Origin: Wolfiporia cocos
Taxonomy: Eukaryota > Basidiomycota > Agaricomycetes > Polyporales > Phaeolaceae
Direction of reading: 5' to 3'
Assembly: GCA_029448655.1 (NCBI GenBank)
Contig: JACCLO010000007.1
Coordinates: 2,480,001 to 2,544,000, forward strand
Length of the DNA stretch: 64,000 nucleotides
This document shows positions 34,511 through 45,800 of this stretch, piece by piece; within the stretch, counting starts at the first letter, position 1, and every line of letters begins with the position of its first letter. A program made the translations under genes and the position numbers. The notes beneath the pieces are model-generated. The model did no database searches. It saw only the letters and a program-made list of their open reading frames with translations, and was not told the origin of the DNA.

Positions 34511-34950
34511 TGTTCCCCATGTAGCCATGGTCGCACAGACCGGTGAGTCTGTGACAGTTGCATATAAGTCCACTAGTTAGATACTTGCCACTCGAGCTGA
34601 ACCCTAGCCTTTCTGATTACATAATCAATGGCACCTCTTGCCTAGACTCAGAACATTCCAGTAGCTTCCACTACTTTCCATGTTACACTTACTCAGCTTG
34701 TGACCCACTGACTGATACACCTTAGTCATAGTCTGGCCTTACTCATTGGTCATGACTATCATTATTCATACACTGTACCATAGGTCCTACCAGTAATAGG
34801 GGGACTATAGACTTATGTATATATACCAGTAGACTGACATGCTTAGACCTCAGTTCTATTCACCTCGGTATTGAGCTACAGCCCTAACAAGGCACCACTT
34901 GCACTCTTACCTGCTAACTCAATGATCTATAACCTCAAGATACTCAGCTC

Positions 34951-35574
34951 AGGGAGGATGCCCCCTGGGCCTTGTTACTCATCTCTTTGACACAGAAATG
35001 CTGTCTACATACTATGTTCCCTGACCCAGTTGGGTGATAAAGTGAGCAGTCACTTGAAGGGACACAAATGGTCAGGACTAGCAGACTAACATGCAAGAGA
35101 TGAAAGCAGAACTGAGGGGACATGCCCCCAACATCAAGAGAATAACAAGTCTGAGCAGTAATGCTCAGACAGCATAACATATATACACATGAGACAGTAG
35201 GGTACTAAGTTGGACCCTAAGCTAAGAGGGCTGTGCACTGCAGTCATATCATAGTATGCTAAGGTATGCTACACTACATATGACCTACTTATCATGTGAG
35301 TTGCAGAACCCATGTATCTGATCAACAGGTCAGAGATGAGAACTGGCTGGCACATTAGGAACGATGGTTCAAAACTGGGGGAGGGTAAAATAACATCAAT
35401 GCCACAAAAACTGTGACATGCTTGCTATGTGCCTATTCAATGTATCATCTTACTTCTTTAGCTTACCAGTCTGGGGGGTCCTTAGTTCTTGCTGCATAAC
35501 AAGTCCCCTTGCAGGTCTTAGGGCTTAAGGGTAGGCCTTCATGCCAGGAAGGGTGAGCAACACGATCTGTGTCA
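34951..35574 (+). mobile_element. LTR 3' part with an LTR nested inside
   Basis: Its 5' part is missing. It ends GATCTGTGTCA at 35574. A minus-oriented LTR (34988-35418, TGACACAGAAATG to AACTGTGACA) interrupts it. The flanks of that insert, ctctt and tgctt, are only a weak duplication. Confidence 0.6.
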
Positions 35575-35893
35575 GTAGGTTTACTGCCTTTGCTACTACC
35601 TCATGTACATACATCAGGTGACATCTAAGGTTGCTCCTTAGATTCAATCACCTCAGCCTAGGGGGAATGCCCCCTGATCCTGTTACTTATCTTTCATTGT
35701 GTGCCTGCATGACTTCATCTCTTACCTTTTGACTTGCTAGTCTGGGGCTTGCAGTTCTCTCCTAATTACAATGCAGTTATAGCTCAATAGCCATACCTTT
35801 TGGCCTTCCCTTCTTTGTGGAGGCACTTAGGGCTTAGGAGTATGGCCTTCTTGCCAGGCAGGCAATGAGTGACATGGTTCATATCATCCTATG
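35575..35893 (+). mobile_element. LTR 3' fragment
   Basis: It repeats the layout of the preceding fragment: a TATA-like catgtacatacat near 35603, ctaaggttgctccttag, aatgccccctga, then an end near 35887. Its 5' part is absent. Confidence 0.5.
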
Positions 35894-35898
35894 CTTAG

Positions 35899-36890
35899 TG
35901 TCACAGAATGTTCTGAGACTAGCATTTTTCCGCGAATTATAGCAATTTATCCGGTATTTCTACGTCTAACTACAAGTTAACCGAGGGTCATCCCTCATTG
36001 CCGACTCGCCTCACTAATGCAAGGCCGTTATTGCTTATGTAACCGCTCAACGCGCTACTAAGCATCCATGACTCAGCATAACATGCTAGTCAGGACTCCG
36101 GCATCATCATATGCCCTAGCAATGTCACCATCTGTCAAGTCATACGACCCGGCCCAGTACAACATCACTACAGTCCAGACTAAGCTACGTCATCGCTACA
36201 TCAACCTGTCCAGCCTTCCAGCCAGACCATGACATCATAAGGTCCTAGACCACTATGATATCATTGAGCACGCCATTCTCACACAACCATGGCACCATAG
36301 CATAATAATAGCTGTCCAGCATTATTGCTATTGGTCCAGCACTTGCGGACCACCTCCGAACCTGGTGCAAGCCAAGTCCCAGACCACTTAGCCTTCCGGC
36401 CCAGCAGTCCCTGGCCCCTAGGCCACCTCGTCATAGCTACGGCCTCACAGCTCCAGCCAATGGCATTACCAACTCAGCTCTATGCTGAGTCAGTACAGCA
36501 GATATGGCCTATGGCCAATATCCCTCAAGGTACCAGTTATCCGGCCTTCCATATACCTGGGCTGCACCTGTGTTTCTAGGCCAACTGAAAGGTCAGCCTC
36601 CCCATCTTACTGGTCCGTCAATTACCGGTGGACACGGTCATTGTAGATAGGGACTTCACTGTGCTGCCATTACTGGTGCACAGACCACTCTCGTTTAGGG
36701 TAAGCTTGTTGGCCTCGTAGCACATGCACTTCCCTGTACATATTTAAGACCAGAGCTAGATGCTCTAATCTTTAGTTTTATTCTTCTCGACCTGCACTGT
36801 AGAAGCCTCTCACTTCCTGCTGCACTAGATTGGCTATCTCTCTTCCTCACCCCTGGGTTAGGTGGTGAGTCCCACAGCTGATCTGTGTCA
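35899..36890 (+). mobile_element. Solo LTR, 992 bp, diverged family alpha
   Basis: It starts TGTCACAGAATG and ends TGATCTGTGTCA, with perfect duplications cttag (35894-35898, 36891-36895). It is the best template for recognising the split copy at 39534-58993. Confidence 0.94.
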
Positions 36891-37278
36891 CTTAGATCTG
36901 TGTATTAACATCTTAGTAGCTAAGGTTCTCCCATAATTCTTCCAGATGCAGAAGGAATGCTGTGCTCAGAGTGGATATTACCTAAGCAAGTGGCAGGCAC
37001 TGCCTAATCAAGGAAGATCCTCTTGTACACTTTCAAAATCAAAATTCCACAGTACTGTAGCTGCACAGTACTCAACTGAAGTACTTCTTGACCTTCTGGA
37101 TGAAGGCAACCCTGACAATGACACATACCCACTCACTGAATAGGAAACTGTGGCACTGTTACCACTTGCAGCAGCTGAAATGATCATCAGTGAAGGCCAG
37201 TAATGACAAATTCAATTTTTTTCATATACACTTCACTTAGATTCAACAGCAATAGCACTGTGCTTAGTGTCATAGTTT

Positions 37279-37743
37279 TGTCACAGTTTTACACTGTGGA
37301 ATTTATTTTCTATTTTACAGGATTTGTCCGGTGACTCTACACCTTCATGCATGCCCGCTAGCATTCCCACCTGGAAGTATCACATGATATGGTATGTTAG
37401 CACTACACAACGGTTGCGTGTAGTTACTGCTTACTGTACATCATGACACCGGTGCCATTACTGGTGCCACATGTATATGTGCTACATACTGGTTATGAGG
37501 TTCCTCATAACTAGTATTCTTGGCAATAGGCCTTAGTGCCTCTTTATTTCATACTCACTGCATGCTGTCTGCCCTCCTCTACTATCACTTGCTAGTCTGG
37601 TCGCCTGCCTTCTCAACAGGCCCCTCTAGCATCATGCCTTCTCTAGAACAGAGAATGCGCCCTCTGAATACTGGATTATCCAGTAATTGGGTTGTTTACA
37701 GGTTCCCCAGTAGCCCGGTCGCACAGTATGTCATACTGAGTCA
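37279..37743 (+). mobile_element. Solo LTR, 465 bp, nested
   Basis: It starts TGTCACAGTTTTAC and ends ACTGAGTCA. The duplications agttt (37274-37278) and ggttt (37744-37748) differ by one base. The hairpin gttatgaggttcctcataac is near 37492. Confidence 0.8.
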
Positions 37744-38406
37744 GGTTTTTACCATGGCATATTTTTGCGCCTTTATTTCAGGTTTCTCCACCCACCTAGG
37801 CATGGAGCACCCGTCAAGCATCTCAGTGCATGCATAAATCAAGATTGCCTCCTCTCTATTCTATCTTATCAACTCAGCACTCTCTCCCTATGGCATCTGA
37901 CAACAGTGCCTTGGATACCCCATCCATGCAAATGGTTATGGCAGCACAATTATGCATCTACCACTGCAGCGGTGCTCCCCCTTGCGGTTTGTCAGGTGTG
38001 CTTACATATTTACATGTGATCATTTCCTATGTTAAGATATTCCATTACCTGCCACACGGACTCTTTACTTGAGGCTAGGTAGTTAATACACGGTACGGTA
38101 ACCTGTATATATGATGGACTCACTGAGGGTTACTCCTCAGAATTAGTCTTCTTGGTGCCCTGGGGCTTAGGTCTTAGGGGACTGCTGTTCAATACTATTA
38201 TGCATGCCTGCTCTGCTCCACCTCCTCGACTTCCTTGACTGTGAACTTGCAACCATGGCAGCGTACATCTTCAATAAGATGTTCCCTTTCTTCACCTACT
38301 TTGGCTGGGGGCTGGGACTTGGGCATATTGAACATGAGGCAGGGCCAGTAGCTGTTGCTTTGTGGAATTCCCCTCTAATGCATTGAGGTATTCCCCTTCA
38401 AGTGTC

Positions 38407-38947
38407 TAGTGATGTGCACGGCCCGGCACGGCCTGAAAGCCATGGCTTGCACTCGGCTTGAGGCAGCTCAGGCTTACCATGTATGCAAGCTGGGCCCTAT
38501 ACAATGGCTTGGGCCCAGCTTGGGCCCAGCTTGGGCTCAGGCCACAGCTTATGGGCAATCAGGAAGGACCTCAGAATCATTAGTTCAAACAGGTCAAAAT
38601 GGCGGTACAACATACTCAGGACACTTATATGTCTATTACTTATTGTTATTTTGATCTACAACTGCTTTTACAGCTGCTTATGACATCGACGGAAAATTCA
38701 GATCCTGATGGCAACAGTAGTAATGAAGTTCCGTACCATTTTAGCAGGTCACAAGTCACTGCAATGGTTGTTGAGATCATTTAGGATGGAACTTCACAAA
38801 ATCTCGCACCAAAGGACCCATTTTTGCTAATTACAATGAAGCTACACTTGCGCGCCTAAGCCGCCACTCAGAGCCCGGCTCAGTTCGGCCTAAGTCGGCT
38901 TGGCCGGGCCCGGCTCAGGGCTTTGTGCCGGGCTTTGCATATCACTA
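38407..38947. mobile_element. hAT-type MITE, 541 bp, GC-rich
   Basis: The terminal inverted repeats are TAGTGATGTGCACGG at the left and a matching TATCACTA at the right. An exact 8-bp duplication caagtgtc (38399-38406, 38948-38955) is diagnostic of the hAT superfamily. No ORF. A relative is at 55643-56282. Confidence 0.88.
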
Positions 38948-40257
38948 CAAGTGTCAGTTTTTAACTGGGGTAATAGGCCTACAGTGATGGGGTTTCCTGC
39001 AAGGTGCAGTAGACACAGTTTGTGTCACTTGGCCTGTCTGGGGACTCTTCTGACACATTCATCAACAACACCACACTGGACGAAAGTGCAATCCTTGCAG
39101 ATCTTGTGGGAACACTTCCAAGAAAGGAAGTAATTCAAACCCTGACTCAAGATAGTACTCAGTCAGGACAATCAGCAAGCAGTTGCCTTTCAAAAACTTT
39201 TGCAGGCTGAAGACAATATTCTATGGTGCCTTTGCAGGCTCCTACAGCTTGGGGCTACAACAGAGGAGCTCCATGACTTCATTAGCCCAAGGATTCAGAA
39301 CAGATTAGATAGAGACAGCTCTTCTGAGATCTCTGATGATGCACCTTGCTCAGATCCCAACTCCAACAGATCCTATATGACATAGAAACTACCCAGTAAG
39401 TAACACCTCCAAGGGGCCCCCTAGGACTAAGTCCTAACATCAGGTGTATGGCCTCCCAGACTAGCAAGAATAGAGTGTAGAAGTAGGGGAGTTGTCTTAT
39501 AGATGTGTTGAAGACAGGTGCACACAGTGGAAGTGACACAGACTAGCTGTGGGACTCACCACCTGGTTCATAAGATGAGGGGAATGGGCAACAAGGGGGA
39601 GCCAGTCAAGCACAAGCAGGGAAGTGATAGGCTTCTGCAGCGCTAGCTGAGAAGAATAGAACTAAGGATTAGGGGCATCAAGCCCTGCCTTAAATATGTA
39701 CAGGGAGAGGCACGTGCTATTGCTAGTAAGCCTACCCTGAATGAACATGGTCTGTGCACCATAAGGGCATATACAGCTAGGTCACTACTTTACAATGACC
39801 ATGGTAGGCCAGTAATGGCCGGACCAATCATAGGGAGTGTGTGAGTCACCTTTCGGTTGATATAGAAATGGGCGCAGCCTGGGTATAGGATAACCGGTGA
39901 TCCAGTAAGGTGAGGGACAATGACTATTCACCAGGTCTGGGGATGACTAAGGCTGAGCACCAAGTCATTAGTGCCATTGGCTGAGGCCAAGAGGCTGTAG
40001 CTATGATGAGGTGGCCTAGAGGGGCCAGGCACTACCAGACCATGAGGCTATATTCTGGGACTTGGCTTTTGCCAGAGTCCAGAGGGTGGTCCACAAGTGC
40101 TGGACCAATAGCAGTAATGCCTTGCAGCTATTGTTATGCTATTGTGCCATGGTGACACAATATGGCATGCAATGGTGATGTCATGGGCCCAGGTTCTGCT
40201 GGCAAGGGTGGTGATGTATGGTTCTGGCCTTCTGGCTAGACCGGTTGACATAGCAAT

Positions 40258-40756
40258 TAGTGTTGCGAGGTCCGGTCCCAAGGACCGCTAAAGACCAAGG
40301 ACAGGACCAGGACCGGACTGATTAGGACCGATTCAGCGGTCCGGTCCGGTCCCGGTCCTAACACGGTCCTGGTCCTGGTCCTAACGAGTTGTCAATTTAT
40401 ACAGGACCGGTTGGGACCGGTCTGGACCAGTCCCGGACCGGTCCCAAAAGTTGGCATATAATAGTGCTTTGACTTCAAGATTGTAAACCATGATGCACTA
40501 ATTTAAACATAAAATCAAGTACCTAAGACTCCAGTGAGTGATCCAAGACGATCTGCATCATGTATGTACCACTAGCTAAGCATCACAAAACCTGACAATA
40601 ATAGTTTTCACCAGTAACGCTTCTAATATTAATGATACAACGAAGCACTGCTATTGTCTTGGGCAGTGCTTAACACATGCAGTCTGCCCTCATGTTATCA
40701 CTAATGTTGTTGACTTGCACACAGTTGTATATTATCCCGCCCAGTAGCTTTGACAT
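40258..40756 (+). mobile_element. hAT MITE copy A, 3' part missing
   Basis: It matches 56287-56791 closely, with repeated ggaccggtc-type motifs then an AT-richer part. It ends at tgacat, which is also the start of the LTR fragment at 40751, so six bases are shared at the junction. Confidence 0.85.
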
Positions 40757-41523
40757 CATCGGAGCACTGGGGTACGCGAGGATGTCCATGGCGACGTAGT
40801 GTAAAGGGGCGGATCTAATGTGTAGCCAATCTGTCGGGTTCGATCGGGGGTTCTCGTCGATCGTAGGCACGCCGGTAATGGCGGGGTTCTAAGTCCGTGA
40901 TCGGGCATGGTCTGCCGCGATCGGGGTTGGCCAGTACGGGCCGGGTATAGTGTGGGTTGATCAAGCGTGATCGGCTGCGATCGGGGTGTAGCGCTCTGTG
41001 ACTGGTAGGGTTCTCAGTCGTGCAGAGCCTCGGGTTATTATCCCTGCCTGTTGTACTCGTAGGTCAGGGTGTGTACGGGGTATAGTATAATGTCTATGCC
41101 GGTAATGGCGAGTGTCCGTGCGGTAGGGATGCGAGGTGTTAGGTTTAGTGTTCTGGGTCACGTGCGAATGTAGACCGTGCCCCTAGTCGGCGTATAGCGT
41201 AGTGTGCGGTGGCGGTTTAGCCTTTAGTTGTATCAGGCGTACCGTCATGCTATCGTAGCCTGTTGGACTCTAGGGGTCGGTTCGTGACTCCGTGGTTTAG
41301 GGACTAGGCAGCGTATGGTTCTTGCTGCCGGGACTTGGACTGATTTAAGGGTTGGACTGCTGGTGGCCTGCTAGTGCCCGTAGTGTCCTGTATAGCGGAG
41401 GGCTCCTACTAGCGTTGCCGTGGGGTTCCAGCTAGGCTCGGATAGAGTGCTGTAGTGTGCGTACGGCGTGAGTGGGGTGTCAACCTAGGGTGTTCTACTA
41501 GGCTTTGAAATTGGCTTGTGACA
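40751..41523 (-). mobile_element. LTR-like fragment, CpG-rich
   Basis: It starts TGACATCATCGG and ends GGCTTGTGACA. No TATA-hairpin module was seen and the flanks do not match. It looks like an LTR that lost its promoter half, or an unusual LTR. No gene was seen in it. Confidence 0.45.
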
Positions 41524-42065
41524 TACACCTTTGACAGCTAGATATGTATGTTGTGGATTTGTTGAATGTGATTCAACAAAGCATAGGTTACGTTAGGCTC
41601 GTGAATAGGTAGAGAGAGAGACAACCATTTATACCCCGCAGTCAGTATCCTATGTACATGTGCGGCAGCTGCTAGAGCCCATGGTCGAAGGTGAAGGCTC
41701 GTGAATAGGTAGCCTTGGCCAAGTTGCAGTTGCATTAGGAGGTACCTGCAGTCTTGATGCGAGTCGCATGAGTGGTGCAAGGTGCCACTTGGTCGACAGC
41801 AGAGTTCTTGGCACGTCAGCTTCCAGGGCCTGTGGAGCTCTGGATCGACCAGAAATCTTGGGCAGTAAGGCGGTTGCGAAACCTCTCTAATGCCGGAGTG
41901 ACAGTTCCGCGGAGATGGCTGTGGCATGCGGCGAAGAAGCACATCATGAATTGGAATCTTGTCTACAGAGGTGTGCCGAGCTGATATTCATAGTATCTCT
42001 AGATCCGACGAATGCGCGAGGCGGCTATGAGAGGCGCCTGCTCACTGCAATTCGTTCTCTACCAC
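41524..42065. other. Non-repetitive flank of the gypsy insertion
   Basis: The sequence is not repeated elsewhere in the window. Short overlapping ORFs occur on both strands (minus 41538-41942, plus 41772-41984) without a recognisable motif. The target site gtaag of the gypsy element joins this stretch to 52076. Confidence 0.4.
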
Positions 42066-42808
42066 GTAAGTGACACAGACTAGACTGTGGGACTCACACT
42101 ATAACCTTGTAGGCGACTTGAAGGAGTTGCAGAAGGTTGGTGAGGAGACTAGTGGGCGCAAGCAGAGATGATATGTGACTGTGCGAATGCAGAGAACAAA
42201 TCTAAGGCTTATCCGCAGTGATAGCCCTACTTATATACATGCTTTGTTTGGTTACCGGTAAGGGAGCCAAACATGAAGGTGGTCTGTGCGCAGACATAAC
42301 TAATATGGTTAAGTCGTAAACTACAATAGACCATGTGCGCCGGTAATGGCCGCACCAGTAAGATCGTTTGTTTGGACCGTAGGTCCATGTTGTGGAAGTG
42401 GCTGTAGCTACGTTAGTAAGCCATGCATGTGATTCTTATATACCGGTATCGGGATATGAGTAATCGTAAGGGCATTGGCGTGTGATAACGAGCGGGCCGC
42501 TTATCCAATTGTACTGACATAGCCCGGTATCGGGATATGAGTAAGGCGCGTGACACCGGAGGTTAGTCCGCTGAGTCATTGACGCGTACGGGCGTATTAT
42601 GTACGTGTTGTTATGACAGGTTGACGTATACCGCGTTGTGTACGTGTTGTTTGGTTGCGTGTACGTGTAGACGGGCGCTTAGCAGCGTAAATGTCTACAA
42701 GGTCGTAGAAATACCAGATAAATAGGTAAAAATACGGGAAAAATAGTGGCATGTCCCAAATCTGTGACATTACCCCCTCTTCAGGTTTCATTGTCCCTAA
42801 TGGAACGA

Positions 42809-45800
42809 TTACTTTCCTGTGGAGCCGAATCCACCAGTACCGCGCTCAGATTTAATCTTTCCAAAGTAAGATTTTCCGTGTAGCGTAATGTGCGGGTCCT
42901 TAGCAACTTCGCAGATGAGCTGCGCAATCTTATCACCGGCCCGGATATCGATAGATATGTCGGAGTGATTCCGGAGAATGATGATTACTTCGCCTTGATA
43001 GTCGTGGTCGATAACGCCACCCATTACGTCTATGCCTTTGCGTGCGAGACTAGAGCGGGGGGCGATACGTCCGTAAGTGCCGAAAGGTACCTGGATCTTC
43101 AGTTTGGTGTTGTATTCTGTCTGCCCGTGAGCTGGCAGAACGTCGCCTGTTGCAGTGTACAGGTCAAACCCAACCGAGTCCTTGGTTCCCTTTTCCGGCA
43201 TTCGGCCGCCTTCACCGACTACGATTTTCAAATCCGCGTTTTGGTTAATGTCCGCTGACATCCATCCCCCGTCGGGGTGTCTAACCATGCGTTGCTTAGG
43301 ATCCTTCGCAAATTCTTCGCGATACTGCGGCCAGTCGTCTGGCCACGTGCATTCATCGGCTTCCCAGTCGTCGCTGTCAGGGTCGAAGACATGAACTGCT
43401 TCTTTCCTTCTAGCTGATCGCCTGAGGGGGACATCCTGCATTGGAATAGGGTGTGAAGCCTTGTATTCCTGCAAAATGTCGTATGCCGAGTCGAGATCCG
43501 CTTCGCGTACCCAGGAGTCGTCATTGATACCGAACCCTTTCCATCGGATTCTGTATTCAACTCTTCCTGCACGGAGACGATGATCTAAGATCTTCTCGAT
43601 TTCCCATAACTCCTCGCCGTCGACCATTTCTGGTTGAGGCTCTGGTTTTTTCTGATGCACCGGGTCCTTGTACATGACCAACTTGGAAGCGTGGAATACT
43701 GGGTGGTAAGCCCTGTATTGCTCGTCCATGTGTACCCTAAAGGTGACCGGAGATAATTGTTCAATTATCCTAAATGGTCCCAAATAGCGTGGACTAAGAC
43801 TTCTTTCGGAGTCTTGCCAGCTACGGGCGTCAACGAGAACTTTGTCGCCGACTTTAAACGGTACCGAGCGCTTATGTTGATCGTAGTACCAAGACCAGCG
43901 TTCAGCAGCCAATTTCATAGCTGCCTTAGCTTGTTCTTGTGCTGACCATCGTTCGTAAGCAATGACATTTAAGTCCGTGTATTGTGTTGGACGTAAATTT
44001 GTAGGTCCTGCGTTAGGGTGCCTTCCTAGTTCGACAAAGAATGGGCTATTCTTTGTTGTCTCACTAGCCGCGTTGTTGTACGCGAATTCAGCCGTAGGGA
44101 GAAACCATGACCAATTATCCTTTTGAATAACATCGATGTAACATCTAAGATATTGTTCCAGGATCTGGTTAACTCTCTCCGTCTGGCCATCCGCTTGCGG
44201 GTGATAGGCGGTTGTCATTGACCGTTGGATTCCCAATTGCTCACACCATCCCTTGAACAAGGCGGCTGCAAATTGCGGGCCTCTATCCGAAATGATTTGT
44301 TTCGGAAGTCCGTGGTTCGGATAAATCCGAAGGTACAGGAGGTTCGCTAATTCCTTTGCCGTTATCTTGTCTGACGTGGGAATGAAGTGTGCTCGTTTGG
44401 TAAGCCGGTCCACTATTACCATAATAGCATTGAATTGTTTCAATTCGCCGCTGGGCGGTAAGTGGACGATAAGGTCAATTGTGACGGTGTCCCAAGGTGC
44501 TTCCGGAACTGGGAGCGGTTGCAGGGGTCCGTACGGGGTCTGGTTGTGGTTCTTCATGCGTTGACATGTGTCACAACCTTCCACGTATTGCTTTACCATC
44601 GTGGTCATTCCAGGCCACCAGTAATTACGTGATAGAAGTTCATAGGTCTTCCATCGTCCGAAGTGTCCGGCCGTCACATGGTCATGATGTAACTCCAGAA
44701 TCTTCGTGCGCAATTCCTTAGGCTCTTTTGGAACGTACACTTTTCCTCGTCTGAGGAGTAATCCGGCCTCCATGTTCCATTCCTGGAGATCTTTACCGAA
44801 TTCCTTGGGACCACTTTTCAGTAGTTCCTGGTAATCCTTGGTAATTTGATCGTCCATGAGGGCTTGTCGGATTTGTCGGAGGAGGTCCTCGTCGCCTGAT
44901 TGTATCTCCTGCTGTGACGCTTCTAGCGCCCTAACCGTAAAGTATTCCGGTTTCAGCAAAATTTGATCGCGATTGTCGAGTTCCACCCCCTCTTCATGGT
45001 CTGGCCTCCGTGACAGAGGATCAGCCGTAAGCATTGTTTTACCGGGTTTGTGGCACATGGTGAAGTTGAACCTTGTCAGGTAAAGACTCCAACGTGCCTG
45101 TCTCCGGGTTAGCCGTTGTGCCGATTTGAAATATGTCAGATTGAGATGATCCGACCATACTTCAAATTTGTGTGGGTGTCCTTCGAGGTAATGTCTCCAT
45201 TCCTCTAGTGCACGGATGATTGCGAGCAACTCCTTATCGTAAATCTCATAGTTCCTTTCGGGTGCTGATAGAGATTTCGAGTAAAAGGCTACCGGGTGCC
45301 AGAGCTTATCCTCCGAAGAGTATTGTGATAGCACTGCACCAGTTGCGTAATCGGAAGAATCCGCTTCCACGCGGAACGGGGACTCCTGATCTGGGATCCG
45401 GAGTATTGGAGCCGATGTGAAAGCTTCCTTGAGAGTTTGGAAGGCTTCCTCTTGTTCGGGTCCCCAATTCCACTGCGTGTTTTTCTTGGACAGTTCGGTT
45501 AACGGCTTAACCACTTTGGAGAAGTCTTTAATGAACCGACGGTAGTAGTTGGCGAAGCCAACAAAGGCCTGGACGTCCTTCACCTTGGCAGGTGTAGGCC
45601 AGTCCATTACGCCGGCTACCTTCTTAGGGTCCATTTCGACTTTTCCTTTGGAAATGATCATTCCCAGGTATTCAATACTGCTTTGTTCGAAGAAGCACTT
45701 TTCAGGCTTCGCGAACAAGTCGTTGTCTTGCAAGATTTGTAATACTTGCTTGACGATACGACGGTGTTCCAGCAGGTCGTTTCCGAACACAAGGATGTCG

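Larger units (their letters stand above)
32114..34556 (+). mobile_element. Solo LTR of the TRIM family (net 557 bp), host of TRIM2
   Basis: It starts TGTCACGGATCAC and ends GAGTCTGTGACA, with perfect duplications gttgc (32109-32113, 34557-34561). TRIM2 (32630-34510) sits inside it near the 3' end. Shared tracts such as gcgctgtagggtagcgcgcgc show it is the same LTR family as TRIM2. Confidence 0.93.
32045..34950 (+). mobile_element. LTR lacking its 3' end, host of the 32114-34556 LTR
   Basis: It starts TGTCACAGATTTTCCC after caatg. After the nested LTR it continues from 34562 with a TATA-like tatgtatatatacc near 34814. It stops near 34950, where a different LTR begins without a matching end, which suggests a deletion. 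Confidence 0.6.
37268..39027 (+). mobile_element. Solo LTR (net about 740 bp) in gene X, hosting an LTR and a MITE
   Basis: It starts TGTCATAGTTTTTACC (once the nested LTR is removed) and ends AGTTTGTGTCA. The duplications cttag (37263-37267) and cttgg (39028-39032) differ by one base. Nested inside are 37279-37743 and 38407-38947. Confidence 0.78.
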
